NCBI GenBank assembly: GCA_964567845.1
Contig: CAZMOG010000055.1
Coordinates: 1-13,556, forward strand
DNA from: RGIG9079 sp964567845
GTDB lineage: Bacteria > Bacteroidota > Bacteroidia > Bacteroidales > Marinifilaceae
Length of the DNA: 13,556 nucleotides
Reading direction: 5' to 3'
Shown: one piece after another, positions 1-7,149 of the stretch
How positions within the stretch are numbered: the first letter of the stretch is position 1
How the letters are laid out: every line of letters starts with the position of its first letter
Position numbers and translations under genes: made by a program
The notes under the pieces: generated by a model
What the model was told of the DNA's origin: nothing
Databases searched by the model: none
The model's input: only the letters and a program-made list of their open reading frames with translations

Positions 1-813
1 GCCCTCGGGAACAGTAATGATGTCATCTAAAACCACTTTACAAATCTCGTAGGTGTAATCTCCGGCTTTCTGAACTGCAGCTCCATCAACGAATTTGTTG
101 ATTTCCGGAAGTTTGATAACTTCCCCATTCTCGATAGAGGCCTTCATACATGCAGCTCCTGCAGGCTCAACACCGATAACCTTTGTTCCCGGACTGATTT
201 GGCTAAAGTAGCTACCAACTCCTGCAGCCAATCCTCCTCCTCCGATTGGAACAAATACATAGTCAATTGCTCCTGCGGTTTGTTGAAGGATTTCAAGGGC
301 TACAGTTGCCTGTCCCTCAATAATCTTTGGCTCATCGAATGGCGGAATAAATACCATATTCTCCTCGGTGCATGCACGTTGTGCGGCATCGGAAGCGGCA
401 TCGAAGGTATCACCGACCAAAACAATCTCTACATACTCACCTCCCCACATTCTCACAGATTCAATTTTCTGTTTTGGGGTTGTTTTAGGCATGAAAATCT
501 TACCTTTGATTTTCAGCTTGTGGCATGAGTACGCTACGCCCTGAGCGTGGTTTCCTGCACTTGCACATACAACACCTCTTTCACACTCCTCTTTGCTCAG
601 TGAGCGAATCTTGTTATAGGCTCCTCGAATCTTGTATGAGCGAACCTGTTGAAGATCTTCACGTTTAAGCGATACGTCGCAGTTGAAACGCTCTGAAAGA
701 TTGCGATTTGGTGTTAACGGAGTAGTTGCGATTACCTCGTTTAACACCTGTTTAGCTGATACAATGTCCTTTAGCGAGGGGAAATATTTCCCCTTTCCGG
801 TTTCGGTATCCAT
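1..813 (-). CDS. ilvA: Threonine ammonia-lyase (threonine deaminase), 3' part cut by window edge
   Basis: PLP enzyme that deaminates threonine to 2-oxobutanoate, the committed step to isoleucine; cytoplasmic. Only the first 271 residues are present and the frame stays open to base 1. Seen: the PLP-lysine motif SYKIRGA with Lys61, the SAGNHAQG substrate/PLP loop, and the glycine-rich phosphate loop PIGGGGLAAG. These identify a fold-type II threonine/serine dehydratase. Its place at the end of an ilv-leu operon favours the biosynthetic enzyme over a catabolic one, but the C-terminal ACT-like regulatory region that would prove this lies outside the window. The start at 813 (MDTETGKGKYF) lies 6 bp after the leuB stop, so translation is probably coupled; no clear Shine-Dalgarno is visible. 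It is presumably the last or near-last gene of the transcript from the ilvD leader. The family call is very secure; biosynthetic type is an inference. Confidence 0.95.
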   Translation of the reverse strand, partial: MDTETGKGKYFPSLKDIVSAKQVLNEVIATTPLTPNRNLSERFNCDVSLKREDLQQVRSYKIRGAYNKIRSLSKEECERGVVCASAGNHAQGVAYSCHKLKIKGKIFMPKTTPKQKIESVRMWGGEYVEIVLVGDTFDAASDAAQRACTEENMVFIPPFDEPKIIEGQATVALEILQQTAGAIDYVFVPIGGGGLAAGVGSYFSQISPGTKVIGVEPAGAACMKASIENGEVIKLPEINKFVDGAAVQKAGDYTYEICKVVLDDIITVPEG

Positions 814-819
814 GATTAA

Positions 820-1887
820 TTATTTTAGTATTTGTTGTTTTATGAAGTTACCTACTTGGTCAGTTCCGTATGCCTTGCCATTGCCGGCAATATCTTCGGT
901 TACTATGCCTTGCTTTAATGACTCGGCAACAGCATCGCGAATAGCCTTGCCCTCGTCGTAAAGTTTGAAGGCATATTCAAACATCATTGCAGCCGATAGA
1001 ATTGTAGCAATCGGATTGGCAATATTCTTGCCTGCAGCTTGTGGGTATGAACCGTGAATAGGCTCGAATAGAGAGGTGTGCACTCCTATCGATGCCGACG
1101 GTAACAATCCCAATGAACCTGTAATTACACTTGCCTCGTCGGTTAGAATATCTCCAAACATATTCTCGGTAACCATTACGTCGAAATATTTTGGCTGTGT
1201 AACAAGCTTCATTGCCGCATTGTCAACAAACATATATTCAACCTTTACCTCGGGGTAATCCTTCTCCATCTCTTTGGCAACCTCGCGCCAAAGTCTTGAT
1301 GTTGCCAAAACGTTTGCTTTGTCTACAACGGTTAGCTGTTTTCTGCGTGCCATGGCATACTCGAAACCCAATTTGCAGATTCGGGTAATCTCTTCACGAT
1401 TGTATACGCAGGTATCATAGGCTGTATTGCCATCTTCTGAGCGGCCTTGTGGGCGGCCAAAGTACAATCCGCCTGTCAATTCGCGAATACATACCAAATC
1501 GGCACCTTCAACCAGATCCATGCGTAGTGGAGATTTGTGTGCCAACTCCTGGAAGGTGGTTACGGGGCGTATGTTTGCGTATAGACCAAGCTCCTTGCGC
1601 ATTTTAAGCAATCCCTGCTCGGGACGTACCTTTGCGTTTGGGTTGTTATCGAAGCGTGGGTCACCGATTGCTCCAAAAAGAACAGCATCGCTCTCCATAC
1701 AAACTTTATGGGTCTCTGCTGGGTATGGCTCTCCGGTTGCGTCAATTGCACATGCACCAACTAGTGCAGATGTATAGTTTACCTTGTGCCCGAATTTTTC
1801 GCACACAGCATCGATAGCCTTTACTGCCTGTTCAACAATCTCAGGACCAATGCCATCGCCTGGCAATTTTGCAATATTGAATATCAT
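820..1887 (-). CDS. leuB: 3-isopropylmalate dehydrogenase
   Basis: NAD-dependent oxidative decarboxylation of 3-isopropylmalate to 2-oxoisocaproate, the third leucine-specific step; normally a cytosolic homodimer. The 355-residue product has the usual family length. Visible motifs: LPGDGIGPEI near the N-terminus, substrate arginines Arg97, Arg107 and Arg135 (the last in RELTGGLYFG), Lys190 in VDKANVL, metal-binding Asp222, Asp246 and Asp250 (NMFGDILTDEAS), and the NAD-binding segment FEPIHGSYPQAAGKNIANP. The last has YPQA where many proteobacterial enzymes have APDI, a form I associate with Bacteroidota LeuB. The start at 1887 is 6 bp after the leuD stop with an A-rich lead (AACAAA). The stop is 6 bp before the ilvA ATG. 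Isocitrate or tartrate dehydrogenases share the fold, but the leuACD neighbours make LeuB clear. Confidence 0.97.
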   Translation of the reverse strand: MIFNIAKLPGDGIGPEIVEQAVKAIDAVCEKFGHKVNYTSALVGACAIDATGEPYPAETHKVCMESDAVLFGAIGDPRFDNNPNAKVRPEQGLLKMRKELGLYANIRPVTTFQELAHKSPLRMDLVEGADLVCIRELTGGLYFGRPQGRSEDGNTAYDTCVYNREEITRICKLGFEYAMARRKQLTVVDKANVLATSRLWREVAKEMEKDYPEVKVEYMFVDNAAMKLVTQPKYFDVMVTENMFGDILTDEASVITGSLGLLPSASIGVHTSLFEPIHGSYPQAAGKNIANPIATILSAAMMFEYAFKLYDEGKAIRDAVAESLKQGIVTEDIAGNGKAYGTDQVGNFIKQQILK

Positions 1888-1893
1888 TTTGTT

Positions 1894-2484
1894 TTATTTA
1901 TTGCGTTTCTCGTACTCCTCAATCTTATCTTTCAAACTTATCAAATAGTCAATGTCGTCGTAACCTTTCAAAAGACACTCCTTTTTGTAGGCGCTAATTT
2001 CGAAATTCTCCGTGATATTTGCAACGGGAAGTGAAATTTGTTGAGCCTCCAGGTCGATTTTTATCTCTGTTTGAGGGTCAGCCTCGATTGCCTTAAAGAT
2101 TTGGGCTAAGAATTGCGGGGAAACTTGTACCGGTAACAATCCGTTGTTCAATGCATTATTGCGGAATATGTCGGCAAAGAAACTTGATACAACAGCCTTG
2201 AAACCGGCTCCATAAATTGCCCATGCAGCATGCTCACGACTTGATCCGCAACCAAAATTGTTTCCTACAACCAAAACTTTACCACTATATTTGGGATTGT
2301 TCATGGCAAAGTCGGCCTTTGGTGTACCATCCGTGTTGTATCGCCAATCGTAGAATACATTGTCTCCAAATCCTTTACGGGTTGTTGCTTTCAGGAAGCG
2401 TGCCGGAATGATTTGGTCTGTGTCGATGTTCTCGATATTCAATGGGACCATCGAACTATGTAATGTGATAAACTTATCTACCAT
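1894..2484 (-). CDS. leuD: 3-isopropylmalate dehydratase small subunit
   Basis: Small (swivelling-domain) subunit of isopropylmalate isomerase, which with LeuC interconverts 2- and 3-isopropylmalate through a bound dehydrated intermediate. The 196-residue product matches the usual 190-205. The N-terminus reads through NIDTDQIIPARFLK, a family hallmark, and the substrate-contact motif NFGCGSSREHAAWAI is intact in mid-protein. The start at 2484 lies 11 bp after the leuC stop; AAAGG just upstream of the ATG is a weak Shine-Dalgarno candidate. The stop is 6 bp before leuB. The length and lack of the aconitase iron-sulphur cysteines separate it from the large subunit. Nothing looks broken. Confidence 0.97.
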   Translation of the reverse strand: MVDKFITLHSSMVPLNIENIDTDQIIPARFLKATTRKGFGDNVFYDWRYNTDGTPKADFAMNNPKYSGKVLVVGNNFGCGSSREHAAWAIYGAGFKAVVSSFFADIFRNNALNNGLLPVQVSPQFLAQIFKAIEADPQTEIKIDLEAQQISLPVANITENFEISAYKKECLLKGYDDIDYLISLKDKIEEYEKRNK

Positions 2485-2495
2485 AACCTTTGAAA

Positions 2496-3887
2496 TTACA
2501 ATTTTGATGGATCGGTAATATATCCGTTAACTGCAGCTGCAGCTGCAACCAATGGTCCGGCCAATAGGGTACGTGCTCCGGGACCTTGGCGTCCCTCGAA
2601 GTTCCTGTTCGATGTTGCAACACAATACTTTCCGGCAGGAATTTTGTCATCGTTCATTGCAAGACATGCAGAGCATCCCGGTTGTCTAAGTTCAAATCCG
2701 GCAGCTTCAAGGGTATCTTTGATTCCCTCTTCGATTGCCTGCTTCTCCACCTGACGGCTTCCTGGTACAATCCATGCGGTAATGTTATCGGCTTTACGTT
2801 TGCCCTTAACTGCGTTTGCAAAGGCACGCAAATCTTCAATTCTTCCGTTTGTACAGCTGCCTACAAATACGTAGTCAACCTTTTTGCCCTCCATCTTTTC
2901 GCCCGGTTTGAAGCCCATATACTCCAATGATTTTACGAACGAGGCTTCGGATACAGCAGGAATCTCTTTCAATTCGGGAATTGAGCCGGTTACTGCAACA
3001 CCCATTCCTGGGTTTGTTCCGTAGGTAATCATTGGCCAAATATCTTTTGCATGGAATGTTACCTCTTTATCGAATATTGCATTGTCGTCGCTCTTAAGTT
3101 TGCTCCACTCTGCAACAGCCTTCTCCCAGGCCTCGCCCTTGGGGGCATTTTCGCGCCCCTTTAGATATTCAAAGGTTGTTTGATCCGGTGCAATCATTCC
3201 TCCGCGAGCACCCATCTCGATACTCATGTTGCAGATAGTCATTCTTGCCTCCATGGAGAGTGAGCGGATAGTGCTTCCTGCAAACTCAATGAAGTGGCCG
3301 GTACCTCCGTCGGTACCAAGTTTTGAAATGATATACAAGATAATATCTTTTGAGCACACATTGGGGTTCAGTTCGCCTTCGATATTGATTCTCATACTCT
3401 TTGGTTTGGTTTGCAGAACGCATTGCGATGCAAGTACCATTTCAACCTCCGATGTTCCAATACCGAATGCAATACAGCCCATTGCGCCGTGTGTTGAGGT
3501 GTGGCTATCTCCACAAACGATGGTCATGCCCGGCTGGGTGGTTCCTGTTTCAGGACCAACTACGTGCACAATTCCATTCTTTGGAGTTCCAACCTTGTAG
3601 ATATTGATTCCATGCTCCTCGCAGTTCTTTTCCAAAGTTTCAAGTTGCATTCTTGAGTTTGGATCGCTTGCAGGGAGGTGCTGATTTATTGTTGGAATGT
3701 TGTGGTCCGGAGTTGCCGTTACCTGTGCAGGACGAAATACCGGAATTCCACGTTGACGTAGCCCCTCGAATGCCTGAGGACTGGTTACTTCGTGAATATA
3801 TTGACGATCAATATATAAAACACACGAACCGCCGGCAATAGTGTCGACGGTGTGTGCATCCCATATTTTATCAAATAGAGTGTTCAT
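2496..3887 (-). CDS. leuC: 3-isopropylmalate dehydratase large subunit
   Basis: Catalytic [4Fe-4S] subunit of isopropylmalate isomerase, an aconitase-family enzyme pairing with LeuD. I chose the ATG at 3887 (MNTLFDKIWDAH), giving 463 residues, because this is the conserved family N-terminus and lies 1 bp after the leuA stop (TAA-A-ATG). The frame stays open to an ATG at 3911, but that start would overlap leuA and add eight unconserved residues. Seen: the cluster ligands Cys345 (VGSCTNGR), Cys405 and Cys408 (PGCSAC), with the same 60 and 3 residue spacing as the E. coli enzyme; VCGDSHTSTHGA; and the C-terminal SNRNFEGRQG motif. The stop is 11 bp before leuD. The near-zero gap to leuA implies translational coupling. 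The cluster should make the enzyme oxygen-sensitive. Confidence 0.97.
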   Translation of the reverse strand: MNTLFDKIWDAHTVDTIAGGSCVLYIDRQYIHEVTSPQAFEGLRQRGIPVFRPAQVTATPDHNIPTINQHLPASDPNSRMQLETLEKNCEEHGINIYKVGTPKNGIVHVVGPETGTTQPGMTIVCGDSHTSTHGAMGCIAFGIGTSEVEMVLASQCVLQTKPKSMRINIEGELNPNVCSKDIILYIISKLGTDGGTGHFIEFAGSTIRSLSMEARMTICNMSIEMGARGGMIAPDQTTFEYLKGRENAPKGEAWEKAVAEWSKLKSDDNAIFDKEVTFHAKDIWPMITYGTNPGMGVAVTGSIPELKEIPAVSEASFVKSLEYMGFKPGEKMEGKKVDYVFVGSCTNGRIEDLRAFANAVKGKRKADNITAWIVPGSRQVEKQAIEEGIKDTLEAAGFELRQPGCSACLAMNDDKIPAGKYCVATSNRNFEGRQGPGARTLLAGPLVAAAAAVNGYITDPSKL

Positions 3888-3888
3888 T

Positions 3889-5382
3889 TTAGCTGATTTT
3901 CGAAAGTGCATCCAAGAAGGATTCTACTGAGGCAGTGACAATATCGGTACTTGCTCCGAATCCGTGATACATTTTTCCTTTATGTGAAATTTGCACATGA
4001 ACTTTTCCTAAGTCATCGCTACCATTTGTCATTGCCTGTATAAGGAACTCCTCAACGCGAACTCTACGTTTTGTAATAGATTTGATTGCATTGATTGCAG
4101 CATCAACAGGGCCGTTTCCAATTGCGCTCTCAACAAACTCGTCGCCTCCAATATCAAGGCGAACTGTTGCTGTTGGTACTGCATTAGTTCCACATACAAC
4201 TTGTAGATCTTTAAGTTTAATTGTGCTACGGTGGCGTGCAGCCTCGCTATCAACCAACAGTTCAAGATCGGCAGTTGTAATGTCTTTCTTTTTGTCTGCA
4301 ACCTCAAGAAATCGTTGGTATATTTTGGTCAACTCCTCGTCGGTTATATTGTAACCTAACTCCTTCAAATGGTGTTTCAATGCCGCGCGTCCGCTTCTTG
4401 CTGTAAGAATAATACTTGACTCATCAACTCCCACGTCGGCAGGGTCGATAATCTCGTATGTTTCGCGACTCTTCAACACTCCATCCTGATGAATACCCGA
4501 TGAGTGGGCAAATGCATTTCTACCAACAATAGCCTTGTTTGCCTGTACCGGCATACGCATAAGTCCTGAAACCAACTTACTGGTTTTAAGAATCTCTCTG
4601 GTATTGATATCCAATTGGTAATCAAGATTCTTGTGGCATGCGACAGTCATTACAACCTCCTCAAGCGATGTGTTTCCGGCTCTCTCGCCCAATCCGTTGA
4701 TTGTTACCTCAACCTGGCGGGCTCCGTTCATGATACCGGCAATGGTATTTGCGGTAGCCATACCCAAATCATTGTGACAGTGGGTAGAGATGATAGCCTT
4801 ATCGATATTAGGAACGTTATTTGTCAAATATGCAATTTTGGCTCCAAATTCGCTTGGCAAGCAATAACCTGTAGTATCGGGGATATTAACAACAGTTGCT
4901 CCTGCCTTAATAACGGCCTCAACAACTCTTGCCAAGTACTCCTCGTCGGTACGTCCTGCATCCTCGGCATAGAACTCAACATCCTCAACATAGCGTTTTG
5001 CATATTTTACAGCTGCAACTGCGCGCTCGATAATCTCCTCGGGAGTCGAGTTCAATTTTTCGAAGATGTGATATGGCGAGGTTCCTATTCCTGTATGGAT
5101 ACGACCTTTCTGGGCAAATTTCAAGGCCTCGGCAGCAACATCAATATCTTTCTGAACCGCACGGGTCAAGGCACAGATTGTAGGATTGCTTATAGCCTTG
5201 GAAATCTCAACCACAGAGTTGAAGTCTCCGGGACTTGAAGCCGGAAATCCTGCCTCAATAATATCGACGCCCAAACGCTCTAACTGTCTTGCTACTTCGA
5301 TTTTCTCGATGGTGTTCAGTTGGCATCCCGGAACCTGCTCCGCGTCGCGAAGAGTGGTGTCGAATATATAAATTTTGTCCAT
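3889..5382 (-). CDS. leuA: 2-isopropylmalate synthase
   Basis: Condenses acetyl-CoA with 2-oxoisovalerate to 2-isopropylmalate, committing carbon to leucine; usually feedback-inhibited by leucine. The 497 residues comprise an N-terminal TIM-barrel (about 1-270), a linker, and a C-terminal LeuA-type regulatory/dimer domain (about 370-497, including CGTNAVPTATVRL and GNGPVDAAINAI). The metal site is intact: Asp8, His201 and His203 in THCHNDLGMA, and Asn237 in GERAGN. The oddity is the active-site signature, which reads DTTLRDAEQ: Ala14 (codon GCG) replaces the near-invariant Gly of RDGEQ. Arg12, Asp13, Glu15 and Gln16 remain. The start at 5382 follows an 80-bp spacer with a strong hairpin; no Shine-Dalgarno is seen. 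Citramalate synthase (CimA) is a homologous alternative, but the ilvA gene in the same operon and leuCDB downstream favour LeuA. Confidence 0.94.
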   Translation of the reverse strand: MDKIYIFDTTLRDAEQVPGCQLNTIEKIEVARQLERLGVDIIEAGFPASSPGDFNSVVEISKAISNPTICALTRAVQKDIDVAAEALKFAQKGRIHTGIGTSPYHIFEKLNSTPEEIIERAVAAVKYAKRYVEDVEFYAEDAGRTDEEYLARVVEAVIKAGATVVNIPDTTGYCLPSEFGAKIAYLTNNVPNIDKAIISTHCHNDLGMATANTIAGIMNGARQVEVTINGLGERAGNTSLEEVVMTVACHKNLDYQLDINTREILKTSKLVSGLMRMPVQANKAIVGRNAFAHSSGIHQDGVLKSRETYEIIDPADVGVDESSIILTARSGRAALKHHLKELGYNITDEELTKIYQRFLEVADKKKDITTADLELLVDSEAARHRSTIKLKDLQVVCGTNAVPTATVRLDIGGDEFVESAIGNGPVDAAINAIKSITKRRVRVEEFLIQAMTNGSDDLGKVHVQISHKGKMYHGFGASTDIVTASVESFLDALSKIS

Positions 5383-5405
5383 TGTTTTAGTACTCTGTAT
5401 TATGC

Positions 5406-5442
5406 GACTATTGGGACGATTGAAATAATCGCCCCAATAATC
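5406..5442 (-). other. Long hairpin in the ilvC-leuA spacer
   Basis: In the minus-strand transcript two 16-nt arms (5427-5442 and 5406-5421) pair along their full length with two G-U wobbles around a 5-nt loop (AUUUC). It lies between the ilvC stop and the leuA start, ending 23 nt before the leuA ATG. No U-run follows on this strand, so it is not a canonical terminator. It could be an mRNA processing or stabilising element that sets the ilvC to leuA ratio, or a partial pause. The structure is seen; the role is inference. Confidence 0.6.
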
Positions 5443-5462
5443 TAATTATTATCAGTTAGCGA

Positions 5463-6509
5463 TTAGTTGTTCTCGGGGCGTAGTTGACGAACAGTTGCTC
5501 CTGCTCTCCACATCTCGCTCTCGCGTAGCTCCTTCAACTCTGCGTCCAACTTCTCACGATAATCAGGCTGGCTGTTTGTATCGATTGAGCGCTGTGCCTC
5601 GTTTCCACATGCAACCTCGCTATACAACTTCTGGAATACCGGTTTTGTTGCATCGTGGAAAGGGCCCATCCAATCCAATGCTCCGCGCTGTGCAGTTGTA
5701 GAGCAGTTTGCATACATCCAATCCATACCGTTCTCAGCGAACAATGGCATAAGTGACTGAGTCAACTCCTCCACAGTCTCGTTGAATGCCTCTGATGGCT
5801 CGTGTCCGTTCTCGCGAAGAGTCTCATACTGAGCAAGCAACAATCCCTGAATTGCACCCATCAATGTTCCACGCTCTCCGGTAAGGTCTGAGTATGTCTC
5901 CTTTTTGAAGGTTGTCTCAAACAAGTAACCTGAACCAACTCCGATTCCCAATGCAATAACTTTCTCCCATGCCTTTCCTGATGCATCCTGGAAGATAGCG
6001 TAGCTTGAGTTCAAACCGCGTCCCTGAAGGAACATTCTGCGCAATGATGTACCTGAACCTTTAGGTGCAATCAAAATAACGTCAACGTCAGCAGGCGGAA
6101 TAATACCTGTGCGCTCCTTATATGTAATACCGAATCCGTGTGAGAAGTAAAGAGTCTTACCTGCTGTAAGGTGTTTCTTTACTGTTGGCCACAATGCAAT
6201 CTGAGCAGCATCAGACAACAAGTATTGAATGATAGTCGCTCTCTCGCAAGCCTCCTCGATCTCGAAAAGAGTCTCGCCGGGAACCCAACCGTCAGCAACA
6301 GCCTTGTCCCAAGTTTTGCTATTCTTGCGCTGACCAACAATTACGTTGAATCCGTTATCTTTCAAGTTCAATGATTGTCCGGGACCCTGTACTCCATATC
6401 CGATAACAGCGATGGTCTCGTTCTTCAATGTCTCTAATGCTTTGGTCAATGGGAATTCTTCACGAGTAACAACATTCTCGTCAACTCCTCCAAAATTGAT
6501 AATTGCCAT
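5463..6509 (-). CDS. ilvC: Ketol-acid reductoisomerase (NADP+), fungal/plant-like form
   Basis: Mg- and NADPH-dependent enzyme that rearranges and reduces 2-acetolactate (Val/Leu path) and 2-aceto-2-hydroxybutanoate (Ile path) to dihydroxy acids. The 348 residues begin with a Rossmann domain containing GYGVQG (37-42) and the cofactor loop VGQRKNS with Arg61, which suggests NADPH preference. Catalytic His124 sits in SHGFGI. Metal ligands Asp208 and Glu212 lie in DLTGERG, and the C-terminal helical knot includes NCSTTAQRGALDW. The stretch APKGSGTSLRRMF plus GRGLNSSYAI resembles yeast Ilv5 and Bacteroides IlvC more than the common short bacterial APKGPGH type. The start at 6509 has an A-rich lead (AAAACATAAAACT). 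A 76-bp gap separates it from ilvN and an 80-bp gap from leuA, making it the most isolated gene of the operon. Confidence 0.97.
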   Translation of the reverse strand: MAIINFGGVDENVVTREEFPLTKALETLKNETIAVIGYGVQGPGQSLNLKDNGFNVIVGQRKNSKTWDKAVADGWVPGETLFEIEEACERATIIQYLLSDAAQIALWPTVKKHLTAGKTLYFSHGFGITYKERTGIIPPADVDVILIAPKGSGTSLRRMFLQGRGLNSSYAIFQDASGKAWEKVIALGIGVGSGYLFETTFKKETYSDLTGERGTLMGAIQGLLLAQYETLRENGHEPSEAFNETVEELTQSLMPLFAENGMDWMYANCSTTAQRGALDWMGPFHDATKPVFQKLYSEVACGNEAQRSIDTNSQPDYREKLDAELKELRESEMWRAGATVRQLRPENN

Positions 6510-6585
6510 AGTTTTATGTTTTAAATGATTGTATTTATTATTTATTATTTATGTAGCTCAATAGAGCTTTATTGTTTTTTTCTCT
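6510..6585 (-). other. AT-rich ilvN-ilvC spacer with small hairpin and 7-bp repeats
   Basis: This very AT-rich spacer has a small stem-loop, AGCTC/GAGCT (6555-6559 with 6564-6568, 4-nt loop), and a heptamer-like reiteration of TTATTTA just upstream of ilvC. There is no TAnnTTTG-type promoter and no U-run after the hairpin in the transcribed direction. The A-rich mRNA before the ilvC ATG is typical of efficient Bacteroidota translation starts without a Shine-Dalgarno. The spacer probably tunes ilvC translation or mRNA processing; this is inference. Confidence 0.4.
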
Positions 6586-7137
6586 TTATTTCCCCTTTTC
6601 GGCGTTCTCTTCTGCCAGTTTTTGTCTTAATCTCTCTGCAAGATAGTTTGAAACACCCTCGTTCTCGGCTTTGATGACGGCAACCAATCCAGAGCGAACA
6701 AACTGTTGAACTCCGTATGGTTGCAGAAGTTTAAGAAGCGCCTGAGTATCTTCGGTATGACCGGTTCTTTCAAGTACCATGTAGTCATCACCAACCTCAA
6801 GGATTCTTACAGAGTGCTCACGAATAATGCGTTCAACACTCTTTCCTCTTGATACCTTGTACAGAGCAATCTCTTGCATTACTACCTCGTCGGGGGTGTA
6901 GACAAACACTTTCATAATGTCTACCTTCTTCTCAATCTGTTTTGAAATCAGATCAATCTCTTCAGGAGTACTCTTTACATAGATAGTGAATTTGTGTACA
7001 CCGGGCAGGGCAGACTCTGATGTTGTTAATGTTTCGATATTTACACTTTTACAGATAAGAACATTACAAATCTGATTCAAAAGACCTACACGGTTCTCCG
7101 AGAATACGGTCAAAATATAATCTCTCTTTTTAATCAT
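6586..7137 (-). CDS. ilvN: Acetolactate synthase small (regulatory) subunit
   Basis: Regulatory partner of IlvB; it activates the catalytic subunit and usually confers valine feedback inhibition. The 183-residue product has an N-terminal ACT domain (about residues 6-80: YILTVFSENRVGLLNQIC, then VNIETLTTSES) and a C-terminal ALS small-subunit domain (about 85-175, RTGHTEDTQALLKLLQPYG), longer than the E. coli IlvH of about 163. The canonical small-subunit ACT opens with xNxPGVL; here it is ENRVGLL, which looks Bacteroidota-like. The start at 7137 is fixed by a strong Shine-Dalgarno overlapping the ilvB stop codon. The tight ilvB-ilvN junction fits equimolar production of the holoenzyme. The family (ilvH/ilvN) is clear; which effector it senses cannot be read from sequence. 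Confidence 0.95.
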   Translation of the reverse strand: MIKKRDYILTVFSENRVGLLNQICNVLICKSVNIETLTTSESALPGVHKFTIYVKSTPEEIDLISKQIEKKVDIMKVFVYTPDEVVMQEIALYKVSRGKSVERIIREHSVRILEVGDDYMVLERTGHTEDTQALLKLLQPYGVQQFVRSGLVAVIKAENEGVSNYLAERLRQKLAEENAEKGK

Positions 7138-7140
7138 CTC

Positions 7141-7149
7141 TCACCTCCT
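7141..7149 (-). promoter_or_regulatory. Strong Shine-Dalgarno of ilvN overlapping the ilvB stop
   Basis: The minus strand reads AGGAGGTGA, a 9-nt match to the usual anti-Shine-Dalgarno complement, starting inside the ilvB TAG. GGAGG ends 6 nt before the ilvN ATG, which is near-optimal spacing. The other genes of the operon lack such a site, so this one stands out. It fixes the ilvN start and suggests coupled, strong initiation of the regulatory subunit. Confidence 0.8.

Noticed and set aside
199..528. Plus-strand open frame within ilvA
   Set aside because: It is antisense to conserved ilvA codons, including the glycine-rich loop; no promoter or domain supports it.
3888..3911. N-terminal extension of leuC to 3911
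   Set aside because: It would overlap the leuA coding end and add unconserved residues; the ATG at 3887 matches the family and the 1-bp gap.
4615..5238. A 207-codon plus-strand open frame antisense to leuA
   Set aside because: It lies fully within the intact leuA gene, has a cysteine/asparagine/serine-rich composition typical of a reverse-complement frame, and no recognisable motif.
6555..6580. AGCTC/GAGCT stem followed by a T-run on the plus strand as a terminator
   Set aside because: There is no plus-strand gene ending upstream and the stem is only five pairs; in the transcribed direction no U-run follows.
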